A model generated the notes under the pieces. That model made no database searches. It was not told where the DNA came from and was given only the letters and a program-made list of their open reading frames with translations. DNA of 64,000 nucleotides from Nitrosopumilus adriaticus. GTDB taxonomy: Archaea > Thermoproteota > Nitrososphaeria > Nitrososphaerales > Nitrosopumilaceae. A program made the translations under genes and the position numbers. Below, piece by piece: positions 63,190-64,000 of this stretch; position 1 is the first letter of the stretch, and each line of letters begins with the position of its first letter. The stretch is from contig NZ_CP011070.1 of assembly GCF_000956175.1 (NCBI RefSeq), positions 744,001 through 808,000 on the forward strand. The letters run 5' to 3'.

Positions 63190-64000
63190 TTATTTTTTAT
63201 TCTCAGCTTTAATCTTTTCTTTTTTCATCCAAATTGTTTTTTCTTTATGATCAATTAATTCCACGTTCATCTCATTTAATTTATCCCGAATTTTATCTGC
63301 TTCTACAAATTGTTTTTCTTTTCTAAATGTCTCCCTTGATAGAATTAGACTATCAATTTCTTGCTTATTCTTTTCAGTCATTTGTGGAATTTGTAATCCT
63401 AAAATTTCAAGCATTCTTTCAAGTTCCTTTTTGATGGTGTGTGCATCTTCTTTGCCCAGAATTTCATCAGCTGCCATTCTGTTGGTCTCTTTTACTAGTT
63501 GAAAAAATGCCGATAGTGCTAGATGTGTATTGAGATCATCGTTTAGAGCATTATCAAAATCTTTACATGTCTTATCAATTATTGAATTGACTTTTTGATT
63601 ATTTTCACTATTTGCATGAATCAATTCATAGTAACACGTTTCTACTTGTCTCCATTTGATGAGATTCTCTTTTAGTAATTCTTCAGAGTAGTCAATTGGC
63701 TTTGAGTAGTGTCCTGAAAGACAAAATAGTCTGATAATGTTAGGACCCCAGTTCTCAAGGACATGCTTGATTGATTTGATATTTCCCAGTGATTTTGACA
63801 TTTTCTCACCATTAATTGTAACCATTCCTACATGCATCCATATCTTTGCAAATTGTGCACCAGTACATGATTCTGATTGTGCTATTTCATTTTCATGATG
63901 TGGAAAAATCAAATCCCTTCCTCCACCATGAATGTCAAAATTTTCTCCTAGATACTTTATGCTCATAGCAGAGCATTCGATGTGCCATCCAGGGCGACCT
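63190..64000 (-). CDS. cysS: Cysteinyl-tRNA synthetase, C-terminal part (runs off window)
   Basis: At least 270 residues; the frame is open to the window edge (WHIECSAMSIKYLGE). HGGGRDLIFPHHENEIAQSE is the Cys/zinc-site region, and KMSKSLGN the ATP-binding KMSKS loop. The anticodon-binding helical part follows. It charges tRNA-Cys. The N-terminal HIGH region and the start lie beyond base 64000. Confidence 0.96.
   Translation of the reverse strand, partial: GRPGWHIECSAMSIKYLGENFDIHGGGRDLIFPHHENEIAQSESCTGAQFAKIWMHVGMVTINGEKMSKSLGNIKSIKHVLENWGPNIIRLFCLSGHYSKPIDYSEELLKENLIKWRQVETCYYELIHANSENNQKVNSIIDKTCKDFDNALNDDLNTHLALSAFFQLVKETNRMAADEILGKEDAHTIKKELERMLEILGLQIPQMTEKNKQEIDSLILSRETFRKEKQFVEADKIRDKLNEMNVELIDHKEKTIWMKKEKIKAENKK

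Overview
The window is AT-rich chromosomal DNA of an archaeon. It carries one linked 16S-23S rRNA pair with no tRNA in the spacer and two TFB-type transcription factors. It also has a class III PhaC/PhaE polyhydroxyalkanoate system, a J-domain/ferredoxin fusion, many zinc-ribbon microproteins and many secreted proteins with a W-W module. Together these point to Nitrososphaerota (Thaumarchaeota), most likely a marine Nitrosopumilus-type ammonia oxidiser. No amo or core ammonia-oxidation gene lies here, so this rests on gene families and rRNA layout.

Layout. 0-4.9 kb: small housekeeping-like genes (zinc finger, HIT, DnaJ-ferredoxin, cupins, TPR). 4.9-10.5 kb: one 1862-residue secreted modular adhesin. 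10.6-16.8 kb: a histidine kinase, three consecutive secreted proteins, a membrane metalloprotease, a winged-helix protein and two small paralogs. Several promoters here carry a 13-bp palindrome (TAGTGTnACACTA) directly downstream of the TATA box. 17-24.4 kb: aminotransferase, rRNA operon with visible processing stems, zinc-ribbon microproteins. 24.6-42.3 kb: PAS histidine kinase, RDD protein, methyltransferase, MsrA, PHA cluster (hydrolase, two phasin-like proteins, PhaC, PhaE), TFB, a TPR/protease fusion, BirA and a YchF-type GTPase.

42.4-63.2 kb is the most interesting region. About a dozen promoters share the element TTAnCACTAG, mostly in direct repeats 18-19 bp apart, with the proximal copy touching the TATA box. 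The genes behind them are a CarH-like B12-binding protein (with the Wx9EH motif), photolyase, two DICT-like sensor proteins, a YbgA/DUF1722 protein, a phytoene-desaturase-like flavoprotein, an SRPBCC protein, an SDR with a membrane tail, a second TFB (frameshifted) and several small unknowns. A B12-binding-protein homologue and an Nre DNA-repair protein sit among them. The content resembles bacterial LitR/CarH light-response regulons, so I propose an archaeal B12-dependent light-response regulon. This is inference from motifs and context.

Three genes are broken by a single-base change in a homopolymer run (secreted protein near 28.5 kb, phosphoribosyltransferase near 35.1 kb, TFB near 49.4 kb). 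They could be sequencing errors or real. A fourth, a universal-stress-protein remnant near 30.8 kb, is also truncated. The only gene-free stretch close to 300 bases not otherwise described is 24372-24669, where I see only AT-rich sequence and a TATA-like box. The stretch 18583-18941 holds the rRNA promoter and leader.
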